The notes beneath the pieces were generated by a model. That model was not told the origin of the DNA. It ran no database searches and was given only the letters and a program-made list of their open reading frames with translations. 64,000 nucleotides of DNA, from NCBI GenBank assembly GCA_023052935.1, contig CM041292.1:102553906-102617905 (forward strand), read 5' to 3'. The stretch is from Piezodorus guildinii (Eukaryota > Arthropoda > Insecta > Hemiptera > Pentatomidae). The position numbers and the translations under genes were made by a program. Shown in pieces: positions 21,701-34,017 of this stretch. Every line of letters begins with the position of its first letter. Positions within the stretch are counted from its first letter, which is position 1.

Positions 21701-24700
21701 GAATGCGTTCAAGAGCAGATGTAAGTGGCATCTGCGCTTTCCCAGGGGGTGAGCAGCGGAAGGAGCCTAGGATAACGGACGATATTTCTATTGTTCCGTC
21801 GTTTTTATTACAGAACCATTAAATTATTGTTTATTTTTCTTCGCAAAACTTTGCAAAAGAAAATTCTTCAAATCTTTCTATTATCAACTTTTTCGATTGA
21901 TTTATCTATTTTACAAAAGATCACTCTAAAAAATTCATTTTGGTGTTCATCTATACATAACATTGTTTAAGATTATTATTGCGTGACAACCCCTTTACAC
22001 CTCCTCTTCGACCTCGTCTCAATAAAATAAATTAAATTTAGAAAATTAGATTCTTATTTTAAGTTGCCTTATAAGCACCCCTGAACAAAACCAAATTTAT
22101 TGCTTGCTACTTTTTCTCTCATTAATAAATAATCATCATTACGTTCGATAATGATTAAATTATTGATTAAAATTTATTAATAAGAAAAAGTTTTAAAAAA
22201 TATATTATTATTCTACACAAGGTTTTCATGAATTTAAATGTAATTAATTGAACTTAGTTGTAGATAATATTTTTAAAAACTTAGTTAAATGTATAAAACT
22301 TAAAACTTCATGTTCCTTCCATGCTACACCCGTCGTAAAACATGTGCGTTTCATTTCCTGCATGTTTCCCAGGCTGTAAATAAGTATTATAGTGTTGACA
22401 ACTGAAACTAATATACAAGGGGGTAGCTATTCTGACGTTTTTATTATAGTACTTGTTTCATCTCTCTTTTTTCCATTTTACTTGGGAGGAGAGCAGGTAG
22501 AAAACATGTGTCCGGCAATGTTTATGAAGCAGGTAGTGCTCTAACAGGAGTCGCCGAGGACCTCGGGTTATGGAACAGTTGATTAAGGTGGAACTGAGCA
22601 CGTAGTGGATGTGGGAGGAAGGAATGTGCGGCTAGTAAAGTCTGAGTTGGGAAATAAGCTGAAGAGCTACCCCTACCTCTTGTACCATTCCATAGAGCTC
22701 TCCTCACCATTCACATAACATCTTCTTCAATGGCTTACAATTTTAAATTCATTTTGATAGATATTTCACGCCTGTGGTATCATTTTAAATATAATTTGTC
22801 ATTGTAATGCAGCTTTCATTACTTGTCAATATTTCTTGAAAATTGTCCTTCTAACCCACTTAATTGAACTAAAATGTTGATTAAGCTATTGGAATTAAAT
22901 TAATCTTATATTTACCTTACAATCTAATTATTTTAATATTCAGATTTGAAATATCTTCTTTAAACCATGGAACTGGCTTTTAATCCACGTTAGGAAAGAA
23001 CTATTATCATACCCGTGGGTTTCATGCTCGCCCACGATTTCCGAATTGATAATCGGCTCTTTTTAACCTGTAGTTTCATTGGTTAATGGCTGCAGCATCG
23101 GCTCTATTCCTGGACCATCCAACATGCCTGAATGCAGAGGAGAAACCTTTTAAAAATCATTCGTGAGCTTGGTTTTTTTTTTTTTTCTCTTCCTTCGGTT
23201 CTTCTGTTTAACGGCGGAGACGTGAAAGCAGTGAATTGGTGAGTGGGATTGAGATAATTGGCAGGAAAAGAGAGCTGATGAAGAGAGGTCGTGACCTTGC
23301 CTGACGTCACCCTGAGGAGCCCCAGTGTTGCCAGCGAAGAAAGCATCGGTTGGTAATACTGACCCCTCAGTCAATACATGGGCCACCGATCCCCGTTACC
23401 ATGGCAACGCATCTTCATCTCTGTCTTACCGGTTAGGTTTTGTGCAGTTTCCGTATCATTGTTTATTTTTATTCGATTCCACTCACGATCTCTTGCATCA
23501 TTCTATAGGGTGATGTAAGGATGTAGTTGACCTGTGTTCAGGCGTGAATTATCTTCTGAGGATGGCATCATCTTTTTTAAAACTGCAAATGAAAAGGCCG
23601 ATCCTGCTTTGCATATATTTTTCATTGTCAAGACAGTAATCAGCATAAAAGTCAATTATAGCTTAATGTTACGGTAAAAGATTCCCCTTTTTTCTAATAA
23701 ATTGTTTTAAATAAGAAATTTCAATTGAGTTATGTCTCATTTAATTTACTGCTTGCTCGTTTCAAAGCTCGCGTATATGACTCATCTTTACGTGAACAGG
23801 AACTAAAAAGCTATGAACTAAGCGCTTTGGATTGTGGTCATTCTATGGAATTTATAAAAGAAGCACCACAGTGCTATGAAATATGTCGTGTCTTACTGCG
23901 GATTTTTATTCTGATTTAATAAGTGTAACGGATTCACCGTTACGGCGTACAGTTACACTCTTACCCCGCGGAGCTAAAGAGTAATTGCTCAAATAGTAAG
24001 GGGCAGAAAGGAACAGAAAGAAAGACGAATAACCGTGACTGAAGGAACTCTCTGGTAGAGCACGGGCGAGGTTAATGACAGAAAATTGGGCGGGAGCATC
24101 CAGGGCGGCCATCATAACTCTATTAACTTATATAAAGGACAGGGCACAATGCCTCCTGTATCTGCCCCTGTCTTTCCTCTACTATTGCTCCTGTCTTGTA
24201 TTTCACTGCCACCTTGAGCTAGCTGTGGTGAGCTTCATCTCTTGACAAAGCGAACTATTTGTGACAGTTTAGGAAAAAATGATGTTGTTCTTCCACATTT
24301 AAATCAGAAACCACCTTCGCTGTCCTTTCCACCCTCCTGTGTTTCTCGAGGACCAAAATTTTATTAACAAATCTTCTTTAATGGTACATGAATTTTTTAT
24401 GTTGTAATATTTAAAAAATTTGTCTGTAAAAATTATTAAAATTAAAATTAAAAAGTCTGTAGCGGTTCAAATTAGATTTATTGTTCTGTCAGATATAATC
24501 TTCCTACCAACGAATTTGTTTAATTTTTTTAATTGTTCCTATTTATAAAACTATAAAGAAGAAGTATTATAATATCTATCTATCACTGCCATTAGTAGTT
24601 TTAAATGAACCTGTAAACAATAGTAATTATTCAATCTTCAATTATTTTCATATTTAAGTTAAATAGGATTAATTTTAGTCTGTGCTAAACCATTGTTCAT

Positions 24701-27700
24701 TTTGATTCTCCTCCCGTCTCGCCTCACCGTTAAGTATCTTATGTTGGATTTTCTGCTATTTAACGTTCGTTTACCTTTGTCATTTTTATGATTTAAATAA
24801 ATCGAAAATGCTTTCTTTGTAACATTATCACACTTATTTGTATTATGAAATCTGTATAATCAACTTTATAATTAATTATAACATTCAAAAATATTTGTAT
24901 TATGTTTTTTTAAACTTAAATATCTTTGATAGTTTCATATCAACATTTAAAACTATTGTTTAATGGAAATAAGGTTACTTTATAAAAGTAGGACTTGTCT
25001 AGGACTGAGTAATGACCGATGGCTTGAAGAAGCCGAGGTGAGGTGCTCACTGTGGAGGCCACTGGGCGAGACCGTCACACTTGTAATTTATTTACGGTTA
25101 CGATTCACTCCCAATGCCTTTCTTTTCTTTACACTCAGTTCTATCTGTTCAATAAGCTGTGGCAATTTGTCCTCGTGTTGTATTTAAAAAAAAAATCGTT
25201 TTATTTTATTATGATAATAGAATCTTAATAAAACAGCTGTGCTCTTGAATAGTATTCTATCCGTGTTGGTACGGTTATTGTATAATATTTTTATTTTTGC
25301 TAGTTTTCCTCACCTTTCCATTGTATCCTTACCCAATGATATCGCTTCAGAAGCCAATAAGATTTGTGACTTCTCCAGGTCGTGTAAGCAGCGGACCTAA
25401 CCCTGCAAGCAACTTGCCACCTTTGCAGTTTCATCCTGTCCAGGGGGAGAACGTGAGGCTGTACCGCGATGGTAGTGTCGCCAAGAGGACCGAGAGCTTT
25501 TGCAAGGGACTTGCCTTCTCTGCCAGGCCCGTCAGGCTTCAGGAAAAGGTAAGCAACTTACTCACTATTTTTTTGAAGCTTTTTTATGCATAATAGTTCA
25601 AAGAAAGTATTATAAATACAAAAAATTAATAAATGCTAATCAATACATCTTACTTGCAGATTTGTATCAAGTTCCTTGAAGTCTCAACAAACTGGAGTGG
25701 TGTTCTTAGGTTTGGATTTACATCTAATGACCCTGGGACCCTCCGCTACAATCTTCCCAAGTATGCTTGCCCAGGTAAATATATTTCGTTTTATATGTAA
25801 AGTTAACAGCTCAACTTAAATTATATACTGTGAATGAAACATTAAGTTGTTGATTATTTCCAAGGATTATTTAATTAAATGATTAATTCTGTTTACAGAT
25901 CTTACCAACAAACCAGGTTACTGGGCTAAAGCTCTTGCCGAAAGGTTGTGTGAGAGGGATGCTGTCCTGTTCTACTATGTCACTGCAGCTGGTGATGTAC
26001 ATTTTGGTGTGAATGGAGAAGAGAAAGGCATCTTCTTCTCTGGTGTGGACACCCGAGGGCAACTTTGGGCAATGCTTGACATCTATGGGAATTCGACAGC
26101 AGTCGAATTTGTGGATTCTAATCACCATCTCAACAATTCTAGGAGGTAAGAATTAACACTAAAGAATAAGATAATTCAAGACACTTGACACCTAACAATA
26201 TTAAGTTGAATAGGTCTCTTTTTAAAATACTTTTATCGAAAATTATGTTATAATTTCTGAAGTTTTAATGATTTTATTGTTTTGTTTTTTTTTTCAGACA
26301 TGGTGATGATGAAGTTGACCGCATAATAACTCCTGCATTAGCAAATGTGTCACTGCAACCTCAGCCAGTCATACCTCAACCTGTCCCAGTAGATACCCAT
26401 CCTGCTGAAATTCCTCCACTAAGGTTTCAGCACCATAACAACAAGTTTACACCTTTCCCGTTCCATAGGTATGTTTCTCTTTTAGTTATAGTTAAGTTTT
26501 TTTTATTTTCATTTGTTATAGTCATATTTTTTTTTAAAATAATAATTAAACCATTTACTGATCTTTTTTTTTTTTTTTTTTTAGGGTACGAGGGCGTAAC
26601 ATAAGACTTTCTGCTGATAGGAATGTTGCTAGCAGATTGGAGACAGAATTTTGTAACGGATATGTTTTCACTGCTAGGCCAATCCAACTTGGAGAGCGGC
26701 TAGTTATTCAGGTGAGTTTGTGTTAAAATATGTTAACAATAACAGTCAAATATGTTAACGTTTTACTGCCTGATATTATTGAAAGGTTTTATTAGTTTTA
26801 TTTAATTAACAATTATTGTTTCACAGGTTTTGAATACAGAACCACACTATATGGGAGCTCTGACTCTCGGACTTACCTCCTGTGATCCAGCAACACTTGA
26901 TCCACACCGTGACCTACCAGAAGACCCAGACTGCTTGCTTGATCGACCTGAGTATTGGGTCCTATCTAAAGACCTTGCTGGATGGGCTCCCCAACCTGGC
27001 GATGAGCTTTCATTCACTGTTACCAGAAGAGGAGAAGTTGTGGTTTCCAAAAATTCAGGACCACAGGTTAGTTAATTTTGACACATTTAATATCTATTAT
27101 ATAACTGTCTTGTCTGATAAAACCTTGTTTTATTAATTGATTTGTTGAAAATGCAACCACTAAATTCGGTTTGATTTTTTAGGTCACTGTGATGCACGTG
27201 GATGAGTCTCTGACGCTTTGGGCTTTTCTGGATGTTTATGGTTCAACGCAAAGAGTTCGGCTGTTATCACATATACCTCAACAACCTCCACCTCCTCCAG
27301 CACCTCCAGTTCAACAAAGTAAGAATTTTATCACAGTACTAACTATAAAAAAAAAAAAAAAAATCTTAGTATGCTCGTTGAATGTTAGTATCTTCAACCA
27401 AAGCCAACTTCTCAATATAATAAAACTAATTTATACTATATTACACATGAATCATTGTTCGCCTCTTTTGGCAGCTTAGATTTTGTTATTCCATAAACCA
27501 AATTTAAGTATTTTGATCTTTTAAAAGTGTGAAATATTCATTAAATAAGACAATTATGAACAATTGTTTTTAGTAATATACTTAGCTATAAAGTGAAACA
27601 TCACACTAAAAGTCAATTTTTTTCTTTCAGATCTATCCCCACCTAGAAGAGGAACCCAGGACCAATGTTGCCCAGTTACCGTTGCTACTGCCCCAGGTGT

Positions 27701-28407
27701 GGGAGGTGGAACAGTTCTAGTCGTTAGCCTACCTCCACCAGGAGTTAGGCCTCCACCACCACCCCATCAGTCACAAGTGGCTGTCTACAGTCCGACCTAC
27801 ATCGAGGTATTTATCATAATAAATAATAATGTTCCACCAATTTTATTGATATTTGTAAGTTTAGTTAATGAAGATTTGCATTGCACCTTTTCAATTCATG
27901 TTTTCAAATTACTAATTTGACACAGTTGTATAATTAAGCTTTTTAATAGTGTGATATTTTGAAGGTAGAACACATTTCAAGTAGAAATATCCAAAAACTA
28001 ATTTATATACTGTTAGTATAAACAATTATTACTAGATGTTATTAAGTCCCTCTTGTTATTAGATTAACAATAATTTATTTTTAAGGATTCATAGATGTGT
28101 ATTTATGTATTTGTAATTTTTTTTCCAGCCTGTTAGCGGAGCAGGTTTTGGCCCTAGTCCGAGCACCGACAGAACTCCTGCACCAGACCTAAGGCATTGG
28201 GCAGAAACTTTGAGGCCTGGAAGTGGTGGAGAAGGACCTGATTGTTCTGTCTGTTATGAACGACAGGTGGACTCCGTCCTGTACACATGCGGTCATATGT
28301 GTATGTGCTATGACTGTTCACTCCAACAGTGGAGGGGGAAGGGAGGTGGCCATTGTCCGTTGTGTAGGGCAGTTATACGAGATGTTATACGCACATTTAA
28401 ATCATAG
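15800..28407 (+). CDS. neur: Neuralized, E3 ubiquitin ligase (10 coding exons)
   Basis: Neuralized ubiquitinates Notch ligands at the plasma membrane and drives their endocytosis. Exons: 15800-15896, 25379-25548, 25660-25774, 25899-26145, 26298-26468, 26585-26711, 26827-27066, 27183-27318, 27631-27806, 28129-28407; together 1758 nt, 585 aa, all phases consistent. A polybasic stretch KMKMFKKVKKRLGIG (about residues 19-33) matches the phosphoinositide-binding N-terminus known in fly Neur. NHR1 spans about 48-200 (PVRLQEKICIKFLEVS, PGYWAKALAERLCERD) and NHR2 about 251-417 (FTARPIQLGERLVIQ, DRPEYWVLSKDLAGW). A C3HC4 RING follows at 532-572 (C532, C535, C547, H549, C553, C556, C569, C572), then the conserved tail LCRAVIRDVIRTFKS. 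GGGTVLVVSLPPP in the linker is also conserved. The protein is shorter than Drosophila Neur (about 750 aa) because the linkers are short. Start: first ATG after the predicted TSS, with an in-frame stop at 15710-15712; the Met at 15857 has a better context. Intron 1 uses a GC donor. Other first exons could exist. Confidence 0.95.
18691..18699 (-). promoter_or_regulatory. Candidate Su(H) site
   Basis: TTTCCCACG is the reverse complement of CGTGGGAAA, an exact match to YGTGRGAAM. A second, slightly weaker match (CGTGGGAAT) is at 20074-20082. With an intron this long, chance matches are expected, so this is weak evidence. Confidence 0.25.
23286..23408. promoter_or_regulatory. Motif cluster in neur intron 1: half site, CRE, X-box
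   Basis: Within 125 bp lie TGACCTTG (about 23292-23299; CAAGGTCA, nuclear receptor/FTZ-F1-like half site), TGACGTCA (23302-23309; full palindromic CRE) and GTTACCATGGCAAC (23395-23408), which fits the RFX X-box GTNRCC-N2-RGYAAC without mismatch. The block is GC-rich relative to its surroundings. RFX factors control ciliary genes in sensory neurons and neur acts in sensory organ precursors, which makes an enhancer reasonable but unproven. Confidence 0.4.
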
Positions 28408-29720
28408 CCCTGGTTAAATGATGCCTAACTTTTACAAGAAGGAATTCTTATTTCTCTTGGGTTGTTAATTTGAAAAACTTCCTACATTCAATGAACATTA
28501 TGATAATAAAATAAATGTTTATTGGAGATATATTTATTAAATGGTGTCAAAACAAATATTTTTCTGTTAACTCTGTTTTGATATAAGTGAATATTATAAA
28601 CTAGACTAAAATTGTCAATAAATTTATTTTTCATTTCATTTATTTTTTAATTATATACTCCAATAAATATTTATTTTTTATTGTTTAGTTATTATATTTT
28701 TGTTGTAATCTCAACTGAACTTTTTAAATGGTCTATTTGGTGTTATAATAAACTGACAGATAAATTTTTATTTTGGATCAAACTGTGAAACAAATTAAAA
28801 AATATTCTTTACTGATTATAAATGCACAATTTGTATTATTAAGTAAATTGGATGACAAATTTCATTATGTTGTGTTATTAGATAAGAGCTTTAAGATGTC
28901 GACAATTGTTCTGATGAAGTAGCCTAAGTTTTTACCGAATCAATTGTTCATGTCTTTAAGCTCTGTTTGTTATACTGTTTTTTTGTTGTACAGAACTAAT
29001 GAGTTAGACTATTTGTTCTAATTAGTTAGAGGTGCAATCTTCTCGAGAGAAATTGTTGAGTTAACCTTCTACCATTGATATGTAAACCAAAGAAGTGTTG
29101 AGGTAAAGGCCTACGACCTCTTATTATTAGTCCAATTTTTCATTTTTTTAGAATTAAAGTTCATTATTTATCTATATACCTCATAGTGGCTCGAAATCAT
29201 TCTGTAGCCCTTTTTAGTCATTTTTTAATTTTATTTTAAATTATCTTGTTTACTTATTTATTTTTATTATAGAAGGGCTATAGATGTGACTGTAATAATA
29301 GCCAACCATATTTATTCCTATTATTACTACTATGTAATTAAAGAATATAATCAATGTTTATAGTGTAAGTTATTGGAACGTATACTTCCACTTTTTACTT
29401 TTTCTAAAAATGTAAAATTATTAAAAAAAAAAAAAAATAGTTGAAATGAATTGACTTATTGTTTAAAAGATTTGATTAATTGTTGACTTTAAAATGTTGT
29501 CATAACATACCAAGTTGTTTGTTATTCTATTATTAGCTTATTGCTATTGATGGTATTTTTTTTTATTATTATTATTATATTGTGAGGATATCCATATGTA
29601 TTTTCTAGTCATCGAATTATGAAGAGTCTATTGTTCGTTGAACGGACGTCTATATGATATACTTTTATTTTGCCCCATTGTTGGTATTATTGTAAATAAA
29701 TTAATTTCTTTTCAAAATGG
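28408..29720 (+). other. neur: neur 3' UTR with alternative poly(A) signals
   Basis: AATAAA signals occur at 28505-28510 and at later sites. The last strong one, AATAAA at 29695-29700, overlaps a Pumilio-type TGTAAATA at 29691-29698 and is followed by a GT-rich stretch. The exact Brd-box AGCTTTA is at 28887-28893. The 3' end is not fixed by sequence; about 29.7 kb is an estimate. Confidence 0.45.
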
Positions 29721-30136
29721 ATTTAATTGTGTTATCACCTTATACTCTGTATTGTTGGCTCTTGAAAAAGAAGATGAGTTGTAGTATTAATAATTTTGTC
29801 AGCATTAATTAATCAATGCTTGCTTCTAATTTGAAGGAAATTTGCAATTAAGACAAAAAATTGCTTAGTAACCTAGTAATTTTGATGCCAGCCTTCACTA
29901 AGAAATCAAACATTACTACCAATTTATTGACAAAGCTAAGATATTTTTTATACATTAACACAAAGTGTGATACAGACAAATAAAGCTGTTAACAAACCAA
30001 AACATATGTTTTGTTAATGCACATTACCAATTAAAGATAGCGGACATCAAGAAGTAAGTACTCTGAAGGGTTTTGAATCAGGTCTACATAGTCTATGGCT
30101 AGTGTATCACATACTTGGCTATTTGACGGATTTTCT
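29721..30136. other. AT-rich intergenic sequence
   Basis: No feature was recognised apart from a K-box-like TGTGATA at 29966-29972, which probably lies outside the neur transcript. Confidence 0.35.
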
Positions 30137-30226
30137 TGCAGTAAAAACATCGAAACGTGCAAGTCATGCAGTAAAAATCTCGAAATATGAAAATAGTGCA
30201 GCAAAACCCCAAAGTATAAAATTGAG
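30137..30226 (+). repeat. Degenerate 30-bp tandem repeat, three units
   Basis: Units begin TGCAGTAAAAACATCGAAAC, TGCAGTAAAAATCTCGAAAT and TGCAGCAAAACCCCAAAGTA. Related units in the same orientation (TGCAGTATAAATTAAAAACG, GCACAAAAAGGGCAAAGCG) reappear at about 32037-32100, on the far side of the mariner remnant. Confidence 0.55.
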
Positions 30227-30559
30227 GGTATTTATACCTCAAGTGTCCAAAAAATAAAGTTGTTTTCTTGATTAATTACTTCCCTATAGTTAACAGTATA
30301 AAACACACAAATCTCGTGAATAAAAGATCTATATAAACATTTTTTATAACTAGACAAAATTATCTAAATTATTGACTAGTTTAATTAAATAATTATAATA
30401 TTAAATTATTACTAAAAATGAATCACAATGTTTGTTTATATGTCTCATGGAATCAACTATGTTTAAACACTGAATTCATCTTTATTAAGGCTCAGTAGTG
30501 TAGTTTATTGCAAACCAACATGAGTAACGATTCAGTTTATTTTCGGCATATTATGCTTA

Positions 30560-31530
30560 TCTTTTTTTTAAAAAAACGCAGCCCAAACTGCAAGAAAGAT
30601 TTGTGCCATGTATGGCAGCGATTCAATTGCTGATATTTTAAATTGCATGTTTCAGAAGTGGTTTTCGGGATTTAGGACAGGTTTCAATTTGGAAGACCAA
30701 CCCTGGGCTGGCCAAAGTTCAATTCTTGACATCGAGGATATGGATATCATGACGGTCATCGCAAACAATCCATGAATTACTGTCCATGAGATAGCTGCAG
30801 AGTTAGGAGCCTGCAAATAGACTGTTTTTTTACCATCTAAAGAAGGCTGGGTACGTCTGCTTACAACGTTAGGGTTCCGAATGAGCTCAGTGAAAGGAAC
30901 CTTATTGAAAGGATTTCAAGTTGTGATTTGCTGCTGAAAAAAAAAATGTGGAGTATCCATTTTTGAAACGAGTTGTTACTAGTGACGAAAAATGAATTCT
31001 CTACATCGACACCAGCCAAAAAAAATCTTGGGGGTGCCTGGAACGATGCTGCTCGCAACACCAAAGGCCCCTCATGCATCCAAGAAAGGTGGTGCTCAGT
31101 ATTTGGTGGGATTGGAGGGGAACCATACATTTTGAGCTCCTTCTATAAAACCAAACTATAAATACTGACTTTTACTACGCTTATTGAAGGGAGTAATTGA
31201 AGAGAAACGGCCAGAGTTAGCAAATCGGAAAGCAGTGCTATTCCACCAAGACAATGCTAGGCCCCATGTGTCTTTAAGGATGGAAAGTTTTACCTCACCC
31301 GCCGTACTCTCCTGACAGACATTGCTCCTTCAGATTTCCATCTTTTCCATTCCCACAAAAATTGTCTACAAGGGAAATCCTCTCTTCAGAAGATAACGTC
31401 AAAACGGACCTTTCATTTTTCTTCAGGAGGTAAGGACAGTGATTTTTGGAAAAAAGGGATAATAGACCTTCCAAGCCATTGGGAAAGGGTAATCGCTAAG
31501 GGTGGTAACTATTTTGTAGATTAAATAAAT
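30560..31530 (+). mobile_element. Mariner-family transposase remnant
   Basis: The + strand shows successive mariner landmarks in shifting frames: FQKWFSGFRTGFNLEDQPWA (about 30650-30710), KRVVTSDEK(W)ILYID before a WG(C/A)-type motif (about 30968-31040), FHQDNARPHVSL (about 31238-31276), and a YSPD.APSDFHLF-like stretch (about 31308-31350). The order HTH linker, first Asp, second Asp, then downstream helix agrees with a DD34D transposase. Many stops and frameshifts are present, so it is inactive. Terminal repeats could not be placed with confidence. Confidence 0.8.
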
Positions 31531-32439
31531 AAATTTTAAGCTGTTCATCAATTTTAATTTTGTCCAAATATCAAAACAAACCTTCCAGACAACCAAATAT
31601 TATATTTTAAATGAGTACTTCTAGTTTTTCAGGAGATGTATAGTTTCTGAGTTCAAAAAACAATTCTTAATTTAATATTATAATATAAAATTATAATATT
31701 AAATTATAAATAATAATCAATCAATTATTTATCCGATTCATACCTTCAATAGTTAATTAGATTGTGAATTTACAAAACATGTAATAAGTCATGTAATAAT
31801 TCACCGAATTATTCACGCATTGTTAAAGGGATGTGTTTACTTACTGAAGTCATTAGTCTAATATTTCTGTTCATTTTATCTCTCCTTTACTCATAATTTA
31901 AATTGTGGATTTAACCAGAGAAATATGATGAAATAAAATTTTAATTATATATTTTTATTACCTAAAATTTGGTTTGACCAATTGTGATATTGAAATTTAA
32001 TAATCAAATTTAACTCAAACGGACAAAAAATGCAATTTGATGCAGTATAAATTAAAAACGTGCAATTTAGCACAAAAAGGGCAAAGCGTGCAATATGAAA
32101 TTGCAATATATTATTACTTAATACATGAATGGGATAGCTGTCCGGGTTTGAAGCTGATATACGGAAGCAAATAAAACATGCAAAATCATGGAAATCTGGT
32201 CCCTAGTTATTAGGATAGGCAGTTAATAATTTTCCTTTTAATCTTAACTATATTAATTGCCTGTAAAATAGTTCTCAAAAATGTTAATAAAATCTTATAA
32301 AGACAACATAGATTTCCATAAAGTTAAAAGAACTTATCCCCAAAGGGGATTCACAAGTAAAAAATTAAGCTCTTTACTGGTCACTTGAAAACTGGCAATT
32401 ATATATTTATACTTGCTATTTAAGTACTAATGGATGACT
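31531..32439. other. AT-rich spacer with repeat remnants
   Basis: Apart from the 30-bp repeat units near 32037-32100, this stretch shows only AT-rich sequence and many short ATTATAAT-type palindromes. Confidence 0.4.
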
Positions 32440-33290
32440 AGCAAGCATTCAGGACACTCCGCAATCAGACAAGCAAAATTGAACTACTTTCACGAAACCC
32501 TCTCCTCTGTTCCTGATTCCAAGTCAAAATGGCAACTCCTTTGCCAACCCACTCTTTGAAAATCATCTTCATCTCTAAACTTTCAAGACTCACTAGATGG
32601 ATTAAATATATACTTTACATCTTCCTCCTCTAGTGTTCCATTGCCACCTTCTTCCGACTTTTCTTCAATTCCTTCATTTAATCCTGATAATTTTTATTTT
32701 TCTGAAATTTCACCAACTGACCTTATCACCTCAGTAATGAAATTTCATACCAACTCCATAGGATTTGATGGAATACCTGTCACAGTGTATAATGCTTTTC
32801 TCCAAAACTCCTATTCCCTAGTGGTTGGAAAAAAGCTATAGTTCTCCCTATGAATTAAACCTCTAATCCTACATCCCCTAAAGATAATCGCCGAATTTCT
32901 ATCCTACATAATTTTTAGAAAGAATAGTCCCATTACAATTATCTTATTTACTTGAAAAGTCTAAACTTCTAAATTCTCTCCAATCTAGATTTTAACCTGC
33001 CTTTTCATCGCAATCGGCTTTCCTCAAAATTACCACTGACGTACATAATGCTATGGATAGAAAGAAACTGAGTTCACTTACTAATACTTCTGAACATTTC
33101 AATACCTTTCGGCTCCAAGAACCAATTTATCCTTTTCTCAAAACTACACCTATCCTTTTCCAACAGCACTATTCGTAGGTTTCAATCATTTATCTCTGAT
33201 AGGACTCAAGCTGCCTTTTCAGCAAGTTCATCACTCTTCAGCAGGATATACTTGGCCCAGGGCTCAAGTATACCACTAGTGTCTAAAACC
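32440..33290 (+). mobile_element. Decayed non-LTR reverse transcriptase fragment
   Basis: Across + frames the order of an RT domain is visible: KFHTNSIGFDGIPVTVYNAF (32733-32793), WKKAIVLP (about 32826), PKDNRRISIL (about 32878), a SQSAFLKITTDVHNAM stretch (about 33010-33060) and a remnant of the PQGS(I)LGP motif near 33240. Stops and frameshifts are frequent. It belongs to a different LINE family from the 34-36 kb copy. Confidence 0.65.
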
Positions 33291-34017
33291 TGTGAGAAAT
33301 TATACTCACGCTCAGTTTCTTATGCCTTTTTTGGTAACTAGGTGCTCCAAGCTTGCCCCCTTTTTAATTACACTGTTTAAATTACACCAGCGGTGTCTTT
33401 CACCTTTTTTATTAACTGGGTGCTCCAAGCTTGCCTCCAAGAAACAAAGAAAATGAACATCTTAAAAGCACATATACTTATGCACTACAGTCTATTCTGG
33501 TCCATTACCAATTTTGATCTTAACAATAATATCAACTTTCAGGAATGGAAATTAACAGAGGTACTACACTTACTGCGAGAGAGGCTATAGTGAATGTTTC
33601 ATCGAGAGAGGGAATGTAGGGCTAAAAAAAAGAGGACTATGAAAGAATTGGGACTGGGCCCAACAAATTGTGGATTCTGTGGTGTCCTTTCTCTCTTCTG
33701 GGTCTCAGTTTTGAAAGATCTTCTAGCAGCATTTACATGCCTATTTCATATTTCTATAACTATCTAAATTCTTCTAAAAATCTCTAATCCCTCTAAAAAT
33801 AAAAATCTATAACATAATGAGCATTTTTAAAAAGAGGAAATTCAGTTCCAACACTATTAATTTCATAAGCTAATCTAAGAATTTAATCTGAAAATAAATC
33901 AGTTGAAATTGATTTAAACTAAAAAAAAATAATTTATTAGTCTTCAAATGGTCAATTTTAAACTGTGTCGATTTAAAACAAACATGAGGTATAATAATAG
34001 TATCTAAAAAATAAGGT
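33291..34017. other. AT-rich intergenic sequence
   Basis: A partial direct repeat of GGTGCTCCAAGCTTGCC... occurs near 33341 and 33419. No gene is seen. Confidence 0.4.

Larger units (their letters stand above)
15897..25378 (+). other. neur: neur intron 1 (9482 bp, GC-AG)
   Basis: The donor is AG|GCAAGT and the acceptor CTCCAG|GT. Most of the intron is AT-rich, with GC-richer islands at about 18640-19330, 19790-20130, 20820-20990, 21600-21790, 22480-22720, 23090-23430 and 23930-24330. Open frames in these islands (for example 21058-21346, 22522-22710, 23104-23386) overlap on both strands, lack domains and look non-coding. The islands are the best places for intronic enhancers. Confidence 0.7.

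Noticed and set aside
23104..23386. Overlapping - strand frames in neur intron 1
   Set aside because: Open in several frames at once because the island is GC-rich; no domain, no splice context.
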